From contig JAFUCJ010000003.1 of the NCBI GenBank assembly GCA_017459705.1, forward strand, positions 62,001 through 126,000: a stretch of 64,000 nt of DNA, read 5' to 3'. The notes beneath the pieces are model-generated. The model was not told where the DNA came from and did not search any database. It saw only the letters and a program-made list of their open reading frames with translations. Below, piece by piece: positions 35,713 through 43,959 of the stretch. The translations under genes were made by a program, and so were the position numbers. This stretch comes from Candidatus Saccharimonadota bacterium (GTDB taxonomy: Bacteria; Patescibacteriota; Saccharimonadia; Saccharimonadales; Saccharimonadaceae). Position 1 is the stretch's first letter; each line of letters opens with the position of its first letter.

Positions 35713-37720
35713 ATTTATTATCCCACTCCTTTCCGGCCTGCGACTTACATTCTTGCCACTCTCGATTCGCCGTCGTACTTAGCGGATTCGGTTTCGGACA
35801 CTTCGTATTGATGTACTCATCGCGTGTCGGCTTCGCTGGTTCAGCCTGCATTAGCTCTGCACAACCCAAATCATAATACATCGTATTTAGTTCACCATAC
35901 ACCGCGTTGCCACCCACCGAACTTCGCACACGATTTATTAGTGTCACATTGTTCACTTTCCCATTCAAAATCCCACAAATCAGCCCCCGTTTATTATATA
36001 GCTCCGTCTGAGTCACCACATCCGTACCGCACCGCAAATAGCCCTGCATCAGTTGCTGATTCTGCGCTGTCACTATCCCAGGCAGTACATTTGCGGTAAA
36101 CTTCTGACAAATCGCCTTCCGCGGCGCATAATCCGTATATGTCGGCACCGTAGGTTGCTGTGGAGTTTTCATCTTGATATACTCTTCTTTGAGTGCCTTC
36201 GCACAAATCGTGTTCATATTGCAAATTACCTGAAAATGCTTCGCCAGCACATCCGATATTGTCCCACTATTGACATCCAACGCACTCGACGCATATCCAA
36301 GGTTCGCTCCCGCAATCTTGCCACCCTGCACTAATTTTTGCAAATTATATCCATGCAGAGTCACATGCACATGCGGGTTTGTACCGTCTGCGCATACTTC
36401 ATTACCAGTATACGCCACGATCGTATTCACCCCCGGGACCCCCGAAGTTCCACCAATCGTGGACATATGCGCATAGTATCCAGACGCCATTTTGTTGCTC
36501 AGACTAGTCACCTTGAAATCCACAGTTGCACAGTTCGCATCGCTACTTTGGTATCTCGACAAAGCCCCAAAACTCACCGACCCACCGTTCGGCACAAATA
36601 TCGAGAATACCGGCACTCCGGCCGAATCAAGTTGTTGATACTTAGTTGTCGAATACACGCTTCCCACCGCCGCGCTTAGCGCATTTTTCACTGCATCGCG
36701 CTTATAAAAATCCGATATCCCCAGAGAGTGATGAATGTCCATGTCTGCCACTTCCTGTCCGCTACTACGCGAATCATAGCACCACTGCTCAGTATTATTT
36801 GGATCCAACTGGCTAGCCACTTCATCGCACAGCACAACACTTTGCGGCACAGCCAGCGCATCACCACCATAATATGTCGTCACAAAAGTATTATTCGAAT
36901 CATTAATCGGATCGACCGGAATCGTGAGCGGCGTTGCATACCCCGTCACCACATTCCCCTGGAACATCCAGTAGGCCGCCACACTGTTTGCTTTTTTCGC
37001 TTCATGCCAAAATCCATGATGTCCACTCGGAGAAGTAACCACACTACTACTGCTCACCGATTTAATCGGATGATTCAGGAGTACGCCCCACTCGTCTAGG
37101 TTGAAAAACATCCTCTCTCCCACTTTCTGAAGACAATTACCCGCACTCACATTCCCCGTCGGCGTCACGCGGTCTTGTTCGAATTCTGCCGCATTCTTAT
37201 TTGTCTTACAATAATACAAATACCCATTCGATTCCGCTACGTTCACCGCATCATCCGATAGCGGCATCGGCGTCACGTTCGTTAGTCCCGTATTTCCAAT
37301 CGTCGAATTTGGCGTGAAACTCACGGCATCACCCCCAGCGTTACTTCCTGCATTATTTCCACCCCAGCTCGGCACATTGTCAGTAGTCCCCTGCATTTCT
37401 GTACCATTATAAATATCCCCCGGATTCGCCACCCCGCCCGGCAACAAGAAGGCCAATCCAGCATAAAGCAACACCCATACGCCCGCTCCTATCACAATTT
37501 CCAGCATCCGCCGCTTCGCTTTCATCACCTGGTTCACATTATCACCAGCCGTTATCCATTGAATACCGACTACTACAATCCCGATCACCATCAAAATCCC
37601 CACCAGCACCGACAATACATCAATTATCAACACAAAAACCGAAGATATCCCATCACTGCATGGCAAAATCACTGTCTCAATATCCCCGCACCGCGCTGCA
37701 AAAATTTGCATTCCGTTCAT
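35702..37720 (-). CDS. Secreted protein with N-terminal VirB2-like pilin module and large exodomain
   Basis: 672 residues from the ATG at 37720; TATAAT lies 6 bases upstream, inside the start of the longer ATG-37738 frame, which rules that start out. Residues ~20-95 hold two hydrophobic helices joined by 'QWITAGDNVNQVMKAKRRMLEIVIG', the pattern of TrbC/VirB2 pilins. The remaining ~570 residues are extracellular in style (Cys, Asn and Gly rich, for example 'LCDEVASQL', 'EQWCYDS') without a recognised enzyme motif. It lies 18 bases downstream of a gene with the same N-terminal module and an NlpC/P60-like end, so the two are paralogous in their first ~100 residues. Confidence 0.72.
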   Translation of the reverse strand: MNGMQIFAARCGDIETVILPCSDGISSVFVLIIDVLSVLVGILMVIGIVVVGIQWITAGDNVNQVMKAKRRMLEIVIGAGVWVLLYAGLAFLLPGGVANPGDIYNGTEMQGTTDNVPSWGGNNAGSNAGGDAVSFTPNSTIGNTGLTNVTPMPLSDDAVNVAESNGYLYYCKTNKNAAEFEQDRVTPTGNVSAGNCLQKVGERMFFNLDEWGVLLNHPIKSVSSSSVVTSPSGHHGFWHEAKKANSVAAYWMFQGNVVTGYATPLTIPVDPINDSNNTFVTTYYGGDALAVPQSVVLCDEVASQLDPNNTEQWCYDSRSSGQEVADMDIHHSLGISDFYKRDAVKNALSAAVGSVYSTTKYQQLDSAGVPVFSIFVPNGGSVSFGALSRYQSSDANCATVDFKVTSLSNKMASGYYAHMSTIGGTSGVPGVNTIVAYTGNEVCADGTNPHVHVTLHGYNLQKLVQGGKIAGANLGYASSALDVNSGTISDVLAKHFQVICNMNTICAKALKEEYIKMKTPQQPTVPTYTDYAPRKAICQKFTANVLPGIVTAQNQQLMQGYLRCGTDVVTQTELYNKRGLICGILNGKVNNVTLINRVRSSVGGNAVYGELNTMYYDLGCAELMQAEPAKPTRDEYINTKCPKPNPLSTTANREWQECKSQAGKEWDNKYGK

Positions 37721-37738
37721 GCTACAATTATAGCACAA

Positions 37739-38740
37739 TTAGCCTTTGTAGCGAAAAACTCGAAATCCGCTCGCCGAACTTCCAAGCCCACCGTAGGCGT
37801 TGCCGTCCGTAACATATCCAGTTGCCGCCTCGTGTTGCGCCTGAGCTATTTTTGCCTTACCATCACTCGTAAGTCCCACAAAAATCTGCGCATGTCCATA
37901 CACTCCGTCACTACTTTTAGTCATCACATCACCCGGCTGCATCTTCGTCACGTCATCACCATAGTCGATCTCTTCCCATTTATCCGACTTTGCCATATAC
38001 GCCGCCTGCACACCCGGCCCCCGAAACGGATAGTTTATGTCCCCAGTCACGCTCCTTACAACCGTCCCTACAAACACATCACAACTCGCCCCCTGTCCAA
38101 AAATGTTGTTATCTGCCTTCGATACGCTCTCCGCCACCGCCCCCACTCCGACCGATGTCCACTTGATCAAGGCCTGCTTATACGCGTCATTTGGCACCAG
38201 TACCAGACTTCGGTCTGCCTTATTCAACACATTTGTTATCAAATTATGGTTATCGCCCAGTGGCCAAGCGTATTTTAACGCCATATTGACGATCGCATTG
38301 TCACTTTCACTCTTACTGGCCGTGGCGCTACCACCCAGCGTGAACGTGCCGAGCGTACTCGCACTACCCTCGCCACGCGCTACCGCCTTATCCGCTTCGC
38401 TTACCGTCGTATCAGCGGTAATTTTCTCCACCGCTTCGTAGTATGCAATATCCGCTGGATCCATCGGCCCGCTCGGAAGCAACCACGACAAAATCGCCGC
38501 AGTCAGCGCATACACCGCAATACCAATCACAATTTGCGAGATACGCTTTTTGGCATTCCGCACTTGCGTTTCATTGTCGCGCGCTGTCAAGTATTGCAAG
38601 CCCGCCACCGTCAAACCAATCACCGCCACGATCGCGATGCCGATCGACATGACATTCAGTATGAGCGACAAAATAGCACCAATTCCGCTCGTTCCCTCAG
38701 CGCAACTAATAATTGCAGTGTCTACTCCATTACAACTCAT
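37739..38740 (-). CDS. VirB2-like pilin module fused to an NlpC/P60- or CHAP-like peptidase
   Basis: 333 residues. Residues ~20-100: two helices around 'QYLTARDNETQVRNAKKRISQIVIG', matching TrbC/VirB2-type pilins and the downstream gene. From ~200: 'GQGASCDVFVGTVVR' offers a catalytic Cys and 'DGVYGHAQIFVGL' a His at the spacing of NlpC/P60 or CHAP amidases, with 'MQPGDVMTK' between them as in 'lqPGDLvff'. It could cleave peptidoglycan cross-links during cell-surface assembly. A TATAAT lies about 14 bases before the ATG. First gene of a four-gene operon running to 34303. Confidence 0.75.
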   Translation of the reverse strand: MSCNGVDTAIISCAEGTSGIGAILSLILNVMSIGIAIVAVIGLTVAGLQYLTARDNETQVRNAKKRISQIVIGIAVYALTAAILSWLLPSGPMDPADIAYYEAVEKITADTTVSEADKAVARGEGSASTLGTFTLGGSATASKSESDNAIVNMALKYAWPLGDNHNLITNVLNKADRSLVLVPNDAYKQALIKWTSVGVGAVAESVSKADNNIFGQGASCDVFVGTVVRSVTGDINYPFRGPGVQAAYMAKSDKWEEIDYGDDVTKMQPGDVMTKSSDGVYGHAQIFVGLTSDGKAKIAQAQHEAATGYVTDGNAYGGLGSSASGFRVFRYKG

Positions 38741-38831
38741 AATAACTGCTTATTATTATATCATAATTAGCATAAAAAAACAAGTCCAACCCTCCGCCGC
38801 CAGCCCCCGCCACCGAACACTACCGCCCAGA

Positions 38832-39155
38832 CTATATTCCTAACTTCTCATCGCTCAGCGCTTCCGCCGAAAATGGATTCTGATATGCATCTACCGCTTC
38901 CATTTCTACGCGGTATTCTTTTAGATATTCGTCCAAATCTTCCGTCGTCAACACATCGCTATCCTCAAACTCATACTCGCTCTCATCATACTCGCTCTCA
39001 ATTTCACCCTCATCAGGCAAAAACCCTGGTCGCGACCGATCCAAATAAATATCCCCCGAGTTATGATACACCGCAAGCGACACGCCCGTCGTCGTCAGAG
39101 CAATCACTACTGACGCTACACCGAGTATTACCAAGTTCCTCGCACCACTCGTCAT
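38832..39155 (-). CDS. Small membrane protein with acidic tail
   Basis: 107 residues: one helix (about 8-30) and a strongly Asp/Glu-rich exodomain. The ATG overlaps the preceding gene's stop by 4 bases, so it is coupled to it. No family recognised. Confidence 0.65.
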   Translation of the reverse strand: MTSGARNLVILGVASVVIALTTTGVSLAVYHNSGDIYLDRSRPGFLPDEGEIESEYDESEYEFEDSDVLTTEDLDEYLKEYRVEMEAVDAYQNPFSAEALSDEKLGI

Positions 39156-39691
39156 ATTTTGCCCTTCAACTGCAACACCAAATCCAGGTGCACATCCATC
39201 AATTCGCGCATTTTTGCAACATCATTCGCCACTTTCGCTCGCGCCTTTCTTACTGTCGCCAACTTGTCACTAAACTTCGCCGCCTCATTCTTGCAATTTA
39301 TAGACACCAAACTTTCCAGTTCTTTCTGATACGATACATAATCTGCCACGAAGTTCCCCCGCATTTCCGCAAAATCACTTTGATTCTTAATTAACCCTGC
39401 GTCAGACCTATTGTGCGCCACCATCCACACATTGAGCGGCATCACAAACTCCGACAATATCGTCTCATAATACCTCCCTAGATACACCCTAGCACGAGAA
39501 TCATCATGTTGCAGAGTTACTAGCTTATCATGAATGTTCTCACAATTTTGCGAAATACCATCCAATCGCCCGTTTATTACACTCTCGCCTGCACCCTCCG
39601 TCGCCACATCTTCTGCCAACGCCGGACGCACCAATGCCACTGATAACACTACCCCACAAATCATCATTCCTACAAGCAGCCACTTCTTCAT
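39152..39691 (-). CDS. Secreted helical protein
   Basis: 179 residues with a clear signal peptide (core residues 4-22, site 'RPALA-ED' near 26). The mature part is mainly helical with coiled-coil character ('SDKLATVRKARAKVANDVAKMRELM' region). Two Cys (NCENI, INCKNE) could form a disulphide. TATAAT 6 bases before the ATG makes it leaderless. Role unknown; coupled to the small acidic membrane protein. Confidence 0.72.
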   Translation of the reverse strand: MKKWLLVGMMICGVVLSVALVRPALAEDVATEGAGESVINGRLDGISQNCENIHDKLVTLQHDDSRARVYLGRYYETILSEFVMPLNVWMVAHNRSDAGLIKNQSDFAEMRGNFVADYVSYQKELESLVSINCKNEAAKFSDKLATVRKARAKVANDVAKMRELMDVHLDLVLQLKGKI

Positions 39692-39709
39692 CTTTTTATT
39701 ATAACATAC

Positions 39710-41173
39710 CTACCATTTTAACTCGGCAAAAAACTTGTTGTCTTTCGCAATCAACGACAGATTTATCATCGCCGAATCATTTATATTGACTTTCCCATTT
39801 CCATTCACATCCGCAATCATCCGTTCTAGTTCTGATAGCTCATGATAAAATTTATTACTCTTTGAAATCAACGACAGATTTATCATCGCCGAATCATTTA
39901 TATTCACCTTTCCATTCATATTTACGTCACCTTTTAGCACTACATATATTTTTGTCACATCATCAGAGAGAACATATTCCCTCGACGCATCATAGCTATA
40001 ATTCGCCGCTACGACCCGATACTCACCTAACGCATTTTCCGCAATCGCTTCGCACGCTTTCTCCGATTTCACTTCTAGGCTTTCGTCCATCAGACTCACC
40101 TCTGCCATGCCTTTCGTCTTATCAATCACTTCGACCACATGCGCCGCGCCCTCCGCGTCATCATCTTCCACTGCAAAAACGCCGTATTTATCACATTTCA
40201 CATTTTCTGTGCACATTCTAGCATCCAACAAATCAATCATCCCGTACCCATATTCCTCATCACGCCCAGCGGCGCCCAAATCGCGCATATGTCCCGCGAG
40301 CAACTCCCGAACCTCGTCGACACCAATCATCTGATTATAACTTTTTAGCACCCCCACAGCCGCCGCCACATGCGGCGTCGCCATCGACGTTCCGCTCCGC
40401 ACTCCATTGATACTCTTAATATTTGCTCCTGGCGCCACATAGTCCAAGCTCGCTCCGTAATTCGACGTCGCCGCCCGCGTCAAATCATCCCTCACCGCTC
40501 CCACCGCAATCACCTCATCAAAATTCGCCGGATACAAAATCCCGCGCTTACCATTATTCCCGGACGCCGCTACGCTTATCACATTCCGCGCGGCCGCCGC
40601 TTGCAAATAATCATCTAGTACTTCGATATAATCACTCGCCCCGAAACTCATGTTAATAATATCAGCATCGTGCTCCATTGCATAGTCTATCGCCGATAAT
40701 ATATTATCGAGATGCAAATCCCCACTACTACTGCCAGCATCCGCCGCACGTATTACAAGTAAAGTCGCCGCTTCCGGCATCCCCTCGGCCACGGTTCCTG
40801 CCACGTGCGTCCCATGACCGTTCAAATCCTGCACCGCCTCCGCCGTCGCAAGCCCACTCGCAACATCATAAACTTCCAATTGCGTATCAGGAAAATAGTA
40901 ACGGAAACTACCGCTCACCCCAACATCCCCCACATTGAGTCCAGTATCAATTATTGCAATTTTGAGATCACCGCCACGATCCGCCAAATCGACCTTTGGC
41001 AGAACGTTGTTAATACCCATCGTCGTCATTCCCCACGACATAAACTCCGCCGCGGATTCTTCCGCCACTTGAAAAACCGCATTGGGGACTTCGTAGATTT
41101 TCTCCGGCTGAGTCTTGCTCGGCACCACAATCAACTCCGGAGTCACTGGCGAACTATCGCTCGCCAGCACCAC
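39710..41173 (-). CDS. Subtilisin-like (S8) protease with two dockerin-type repeats
   Basis: 487 residues from GTG 41173 (GGAG just upstream). The S8 triad is complete: Asp in 'AIIDTGLNV', His in 'GHGTHVAGT', Ser in 'GTSMATPHVA', with the oxyanion Asn in 'ASGNNGKRG'. The C-terminus has two dockerin repeats, 'GDVNMNGKVNINDSAMINLSL' split and 'ADVNGNGKVNINDSAMINLSL' split, each with a Ca-binding loop D-x-N-x-N-G. No signal peptide is visible. The frame is the same as that of the preceding gene and separated from it by one TGA. It may work with the cohesin-like anchor at 33229. Confidence 0.88.
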   Translation of the reverse strand: MVLASDSSPVTPELIVVPSKTQPEKIYEVPNAVFQVAEESAAEFMSWGMTTMGINNVLPKVDLADRGGDLKIAIIDTGLNVGDVGVSGSFRYYFPDTQLEVYDVASGLATAEAVQDLNGHGTHVAGTVAEGMPEAATLLVIRAADAGSSSGDLHLDNILSAIDYAMEHDADIINMSFGASDYIEVLDDYLQAAAARNVISVAASGNNGKRGILYPANFDEVIAVGAVRDDLTRAATSNYGASLDYVAPGANIKSINGVRSGTSMATPHVAAAVGVLKSYNQMIGVDEVRELLAGHMRDLGAAGRDEEYGYGMIDLLDARMCTENVKCDKYGVFAVEDDDAEGAAHVVEVIDKTKGMAEVSLMDESLEVKSEKACEAIAENALGEYRVVAANYSYDASREYVLSDDVTKIYVVLKGDVNMNGKVNINDSAMINLSLISKSNKFYHELSELERMIADVNGNGKVNINDSAMINLSLIAKDNKFFAELKW

Positions 41174-41206
41174 CTCCGGTTGATTATTGTACCCCCTATC
41201 TTCGCT

Positions 41207-41968
41207 TCACCGAGCAATAATCTCGTAATTTGTCAGTATAGACTGGTCGTACTCAGTGAAACCAGGCAATACAAACATCCATTCGTCATCCTCAGTAAGC
41301 TCGAAGATCACATTTGCTTCACTCATCGCACCATCCGCGTTCGCCCGAGCCACATATTTGACCCAGTAGGCAGTCGCATTTTCGTCACCGGTATAACGCG
41401 CATACACGTTCGCATACGGAATAGTATAGTCAGCATTAGTCGCAAGTGCCTCGCCTTGTAACAGCGCCAACGCCTCATCACTAGTCAACTCACTCGCCGC
41501 CGCATTTACCTGATCCGACAATTCACTATTCGTCTTCTTCAAAGCCGTGATCTGTTTATTATAGCTCGCCGCATCATTGTTTTTCTGCACCATCATCAGC
41601 ACACCAAACCCAATACCGGCTATCGCAATCACAGCCGTACAAATCAGCCCGATCAGCATGCCCATGTTACTCTTCGGCTTCGCCGCCGCCGCATTAGCCG
41701 CCGCTGCCGCCGCCATCTGCGCCTGTTGCTGCTCCTCCGCCATTCGGCTATTTTCCATTTCAGTAGCCATCTGCTGTTCAAGCGGATTCATTGGCTCAGG
41801 CTGTACCATCGCCGGGTTATCTGCCGGATTCATCTGCGGCATCTGCTCGGCCATCTGCACTGGCTGCTCCATAGGCTGCGCCATCGGCTGTTGTGGTTGC
41901 ACCGGCTGCACTGGCTGCATCGGCTTTTGTGGTTGCTGTGGTTGGATTGGTTGTTGATTTGGATCCAT
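41207..41968 (-). CDS. Pro/Gln-rich single-pass membrane protein
   Basis: 253 residues from the ATG at 41968 (a GGAAAATT stretch precedes it; TATAAT further upstream); longer frames to 42058 run through the promoter. Residues 1-60 are Gln/Pro/Met-rich, and a membrane helix lies at about 110-132. The rest is an extracellular-style domain with a helical start ('NKQITALKKTNSELSDQV') and a beta-rich end. No family recognised. Its TGA stop is followed in the same frame by the subtilase. Confidence 0.7.
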   Translation of the reverse strand: MDPNQQPIQPQQPQKPMQPVQPVQPQQPMAQPMEQPVQMAEQMPQMNPADNPAMVQPEPMNPLEQQMATEMENSRMAEEQQQAQMAAAAAANAAAAKPKSNMGMLIGLICTAVIAIAGIGFGVLMMVQKNNDAASYNKQITALKKTNSELSDQVNAAASELTSDEALALLQGEALATNADYTIPYANVYARYTGDENATAYWVKYVARANADGAMSEANVIFELTEDDEWMFVLPGFTEYDQSILTNYEIIAR

Positions 41969-42105
41969 AAAAATAATTTTCCTGCTTATGCTTACCACCA
42001 TTATACCACAAGTGCGACTAGAAAAGTAGATTTTACTAACACAAATGTTGCCCAGCATTGAAATAATTATTGGCTGAAAAGTCCAAGCCAGTAAAAAATG
42101 ATTTT

Positions 42106-43920
42106 CTAATCGCGTTTTAACATAATAGTAAATGCTTCTGACGGCACATCAATTTTCCCAAATCTCTTCATCCTCGCCTTACCACGTTTTTGCTTCTCTA
42201 GCAATTTTGCCTTACGATCACGATCGCCCGTATGAATCTTTACTGTTACATCCTTGCGATATGCACCAATCGTTTCTCGCGCGATAATCCTTGCTCCAAT
42301 TGCCGCTTGCAAAGCCACTTCGTAATTTTGTCGCGGTATCACTTCTTTCAATTTCTTTGTCGTTTCTCGCCCAATCGCATCTGCTTCCGACCTATGACAC
42401 ATTATTGACAGAGCGTCAAGTTTATTGCCACCCACCAAAAAGTCCAATCTAACTAAATCCTCTGCCTTATATCCTGACAATTCGTAATTAAACGACGCGT
42501 AACCGCTCGTCACCGACTTCAACTGATCGTAAAAATCTGTCAACAAATTCGCCATCGGCGCCTCGAAATCTATCACCGCTCGTTCTTCGATGTACGATAA
42601 GTTCGTCTGATGTCCACGCTTGCGATTGATAAGGTCCAACACCGGACCAATCATCGGCTTCGGCAAGATAATCTCGCCCTTTACCCACGGCTCCCGAATC
42701 TCCATCACACTCGCTACGTCTGGCAAATCCGCGGCGGATTTGATTTCCAGTAGCTCGCCATTCGCCAACACCACCTCATAGTTCGTCGACGGATTCGTCA
42801 CGATCAGATCCAACCCGAATTCCCGTTCGAGTCGTTCCCGGATAATATCCATGTGAAGCAACCCTAAGAACCCTATCCGAAGCCCAAATCCCAGTACCGG
42901 CGAGTTCTCCGGCTCAAATCTGAGCGCCGAGTCCGACAGTGCCAGTTTCTCGATAGCCTCCTTTAACTCCTTATACTGATCATTACTTACTGGGAAAAAC
43001 CCCGCATACACAAAAGGTAGCACATTCTTATACCCAGGCAAAGGTTCCCGCGCCGGTTTTTTAACCAGCGTCACTGTATCACCCACTTTTGCCTCGCGTG
43101 TAGTTTTAAGATTCGTCACGATATAACCAATCTCGCCAGCTTTCAGGCTATCTCTCGGCGTCATTTTCGGAGTGAGCACCCCCACTTCCAGAGCCAATCC
43201 TTTCGTTTCGGCAGCCATCATCAAGATTTCTGCATTTTTCTCAATCTCTCCCTCAAAAATCCGCACATACAACACCACCCCCCGATAATCGTCGAAATAC
43301 GAGTCAAAGATGAGTGCCCTAGTGGCATTCGGTTCTGCCGGATGACCAGCGTATGACGTGCTTAAAAATTCAAGTCCCGATGAGGAAAAGACAGGCTTAA
43401 CTTCCACCACCGCATCCAATATCTTATCTACGCCGTACCCTGTTTTCCCACTCGCTTCAATAATCTCCTCGCGAGAACATCCGAGCAGATTGATGATTTG
43501 TGCCGCCACTCCCTCTACGTCCGCCGCCGGCAAATCAACCTTGTTTATCACCGGGATAATCGTAAGATTCTGCTCAATCGCAAGATACACATTCGCAAGC
43601 GTCTGCGCTTGAATCCCTTGCGTCGCATCCACAACCAGCACTGCTATCTCTACCGCAGCGAGCGACCGCGACACCTCGTACGAAAAATCCACATGTCCCG
43701 GCGTGTCGATGAGGTTCAAAGTATAACCTTTCCACCTCATCGTCACCGGCGTCAGCTTAATCGTGATGCCCTTCTCACGTTCTAGCTCCATCGAGTCGAG
43801 CAGCTGCGCTTTCATCTCGCGTTTCGCCACCGTCCCCGTGAGCTCCATCATCCGATCCGCAATCGTTGATTTTCCGTGGTCAATATGTGCAATAATACAG
43901 AAGTTCCGAATCTTATCCAT
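42106..43920 (-). CDS. lepA: Translation factor LepA (EF4)
   Basis: 604 residues. A GTPase domain with G1 'AHIDHGKSTIADR', G3 'DTPGHVDF', G4 'NKVDLP', and G5 'ASGKT'. Beta-barrel domain 2, then EF-G-like domains III and V, and the LepA-specific C-terminal domain ending 'KRMKRFGKIDVPSEAFTIML' split. LepA helps elongation or 30S assembly on ribosomes. An extra ~15 residues ('SSGLEFLSTSYAGHPAEPN') after domain G are longer than usual. TATAAT lies 7 bases before the ATG; the mRNA looks leaderless. Length is canonical. Confidence 0.97.
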   Translation of the reverse strand: MDKIRNFCIIAHIDHGKSTIADRMMELTGTVAKREMKAQLLDSMELEREKGITIKLTPVTMRWKGYTLNLIDTPGHVDFSYEVSRSLAAVEIAVLVVDATQGIQAQTLANVYLAIEQNLTIIPVINKVDLPAADVEGVAAQIINLLGCSREEIIEASGKTGYGVDKILDAVVEVKPVFSSSGLEFLSTSYAGHPAEPNATRALIFDSYFDDYRGVVLYVRIFEGEIEKNAEILMMAAETKGLALEVGVLTPKMTPRDSLKAGEIGYIVTNLKTTREAKVGDTVTLVKKPAREPLPGYKNVLPFVYAGFFPVSNDQYKELKEAIEKLALSDSALRFEPENSPVLGFGLRIGFLGLLHMDIIRERLEREFGLDLIVTNPSTNYEVVLANGELLEIKSAADLPDVASVMEIREPWVKGEIILPKPMIGPVLDLINRKRGHQTNLSYIEERAVIDFEAPMANLLTDFYDQLKSVTSGYASFNYELSGYKAEDLVRLDFLVGGNKLDALSIMCHRSEADAIGRETTKKLKEVIPRQNYEVALQAAIGARIIARETIGAYRKDVTVKIHTGDRDRKAKLLEKQKRGKARMKRFGKIDVPSEAFTIMLKRD

Positions 43921-43959
43921 TCTCTATATTATACCATATTCTAGCATTTTTCACTAGCT

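Noticed and set aside
39710-42058. UGA recoded as glycine or tryptophan, as in SR1/Gracilibacteria
   Set aside because: UGA ends many intact genes here, including those in ATGA overlaps, and no housekeeping protein has an internal UGA.
43300-43420. Extra residues in LepA as a third in-frame palindromic element
   Set aside because: The longer loop is real, but I found no convincing inverted repeat in the DNA.
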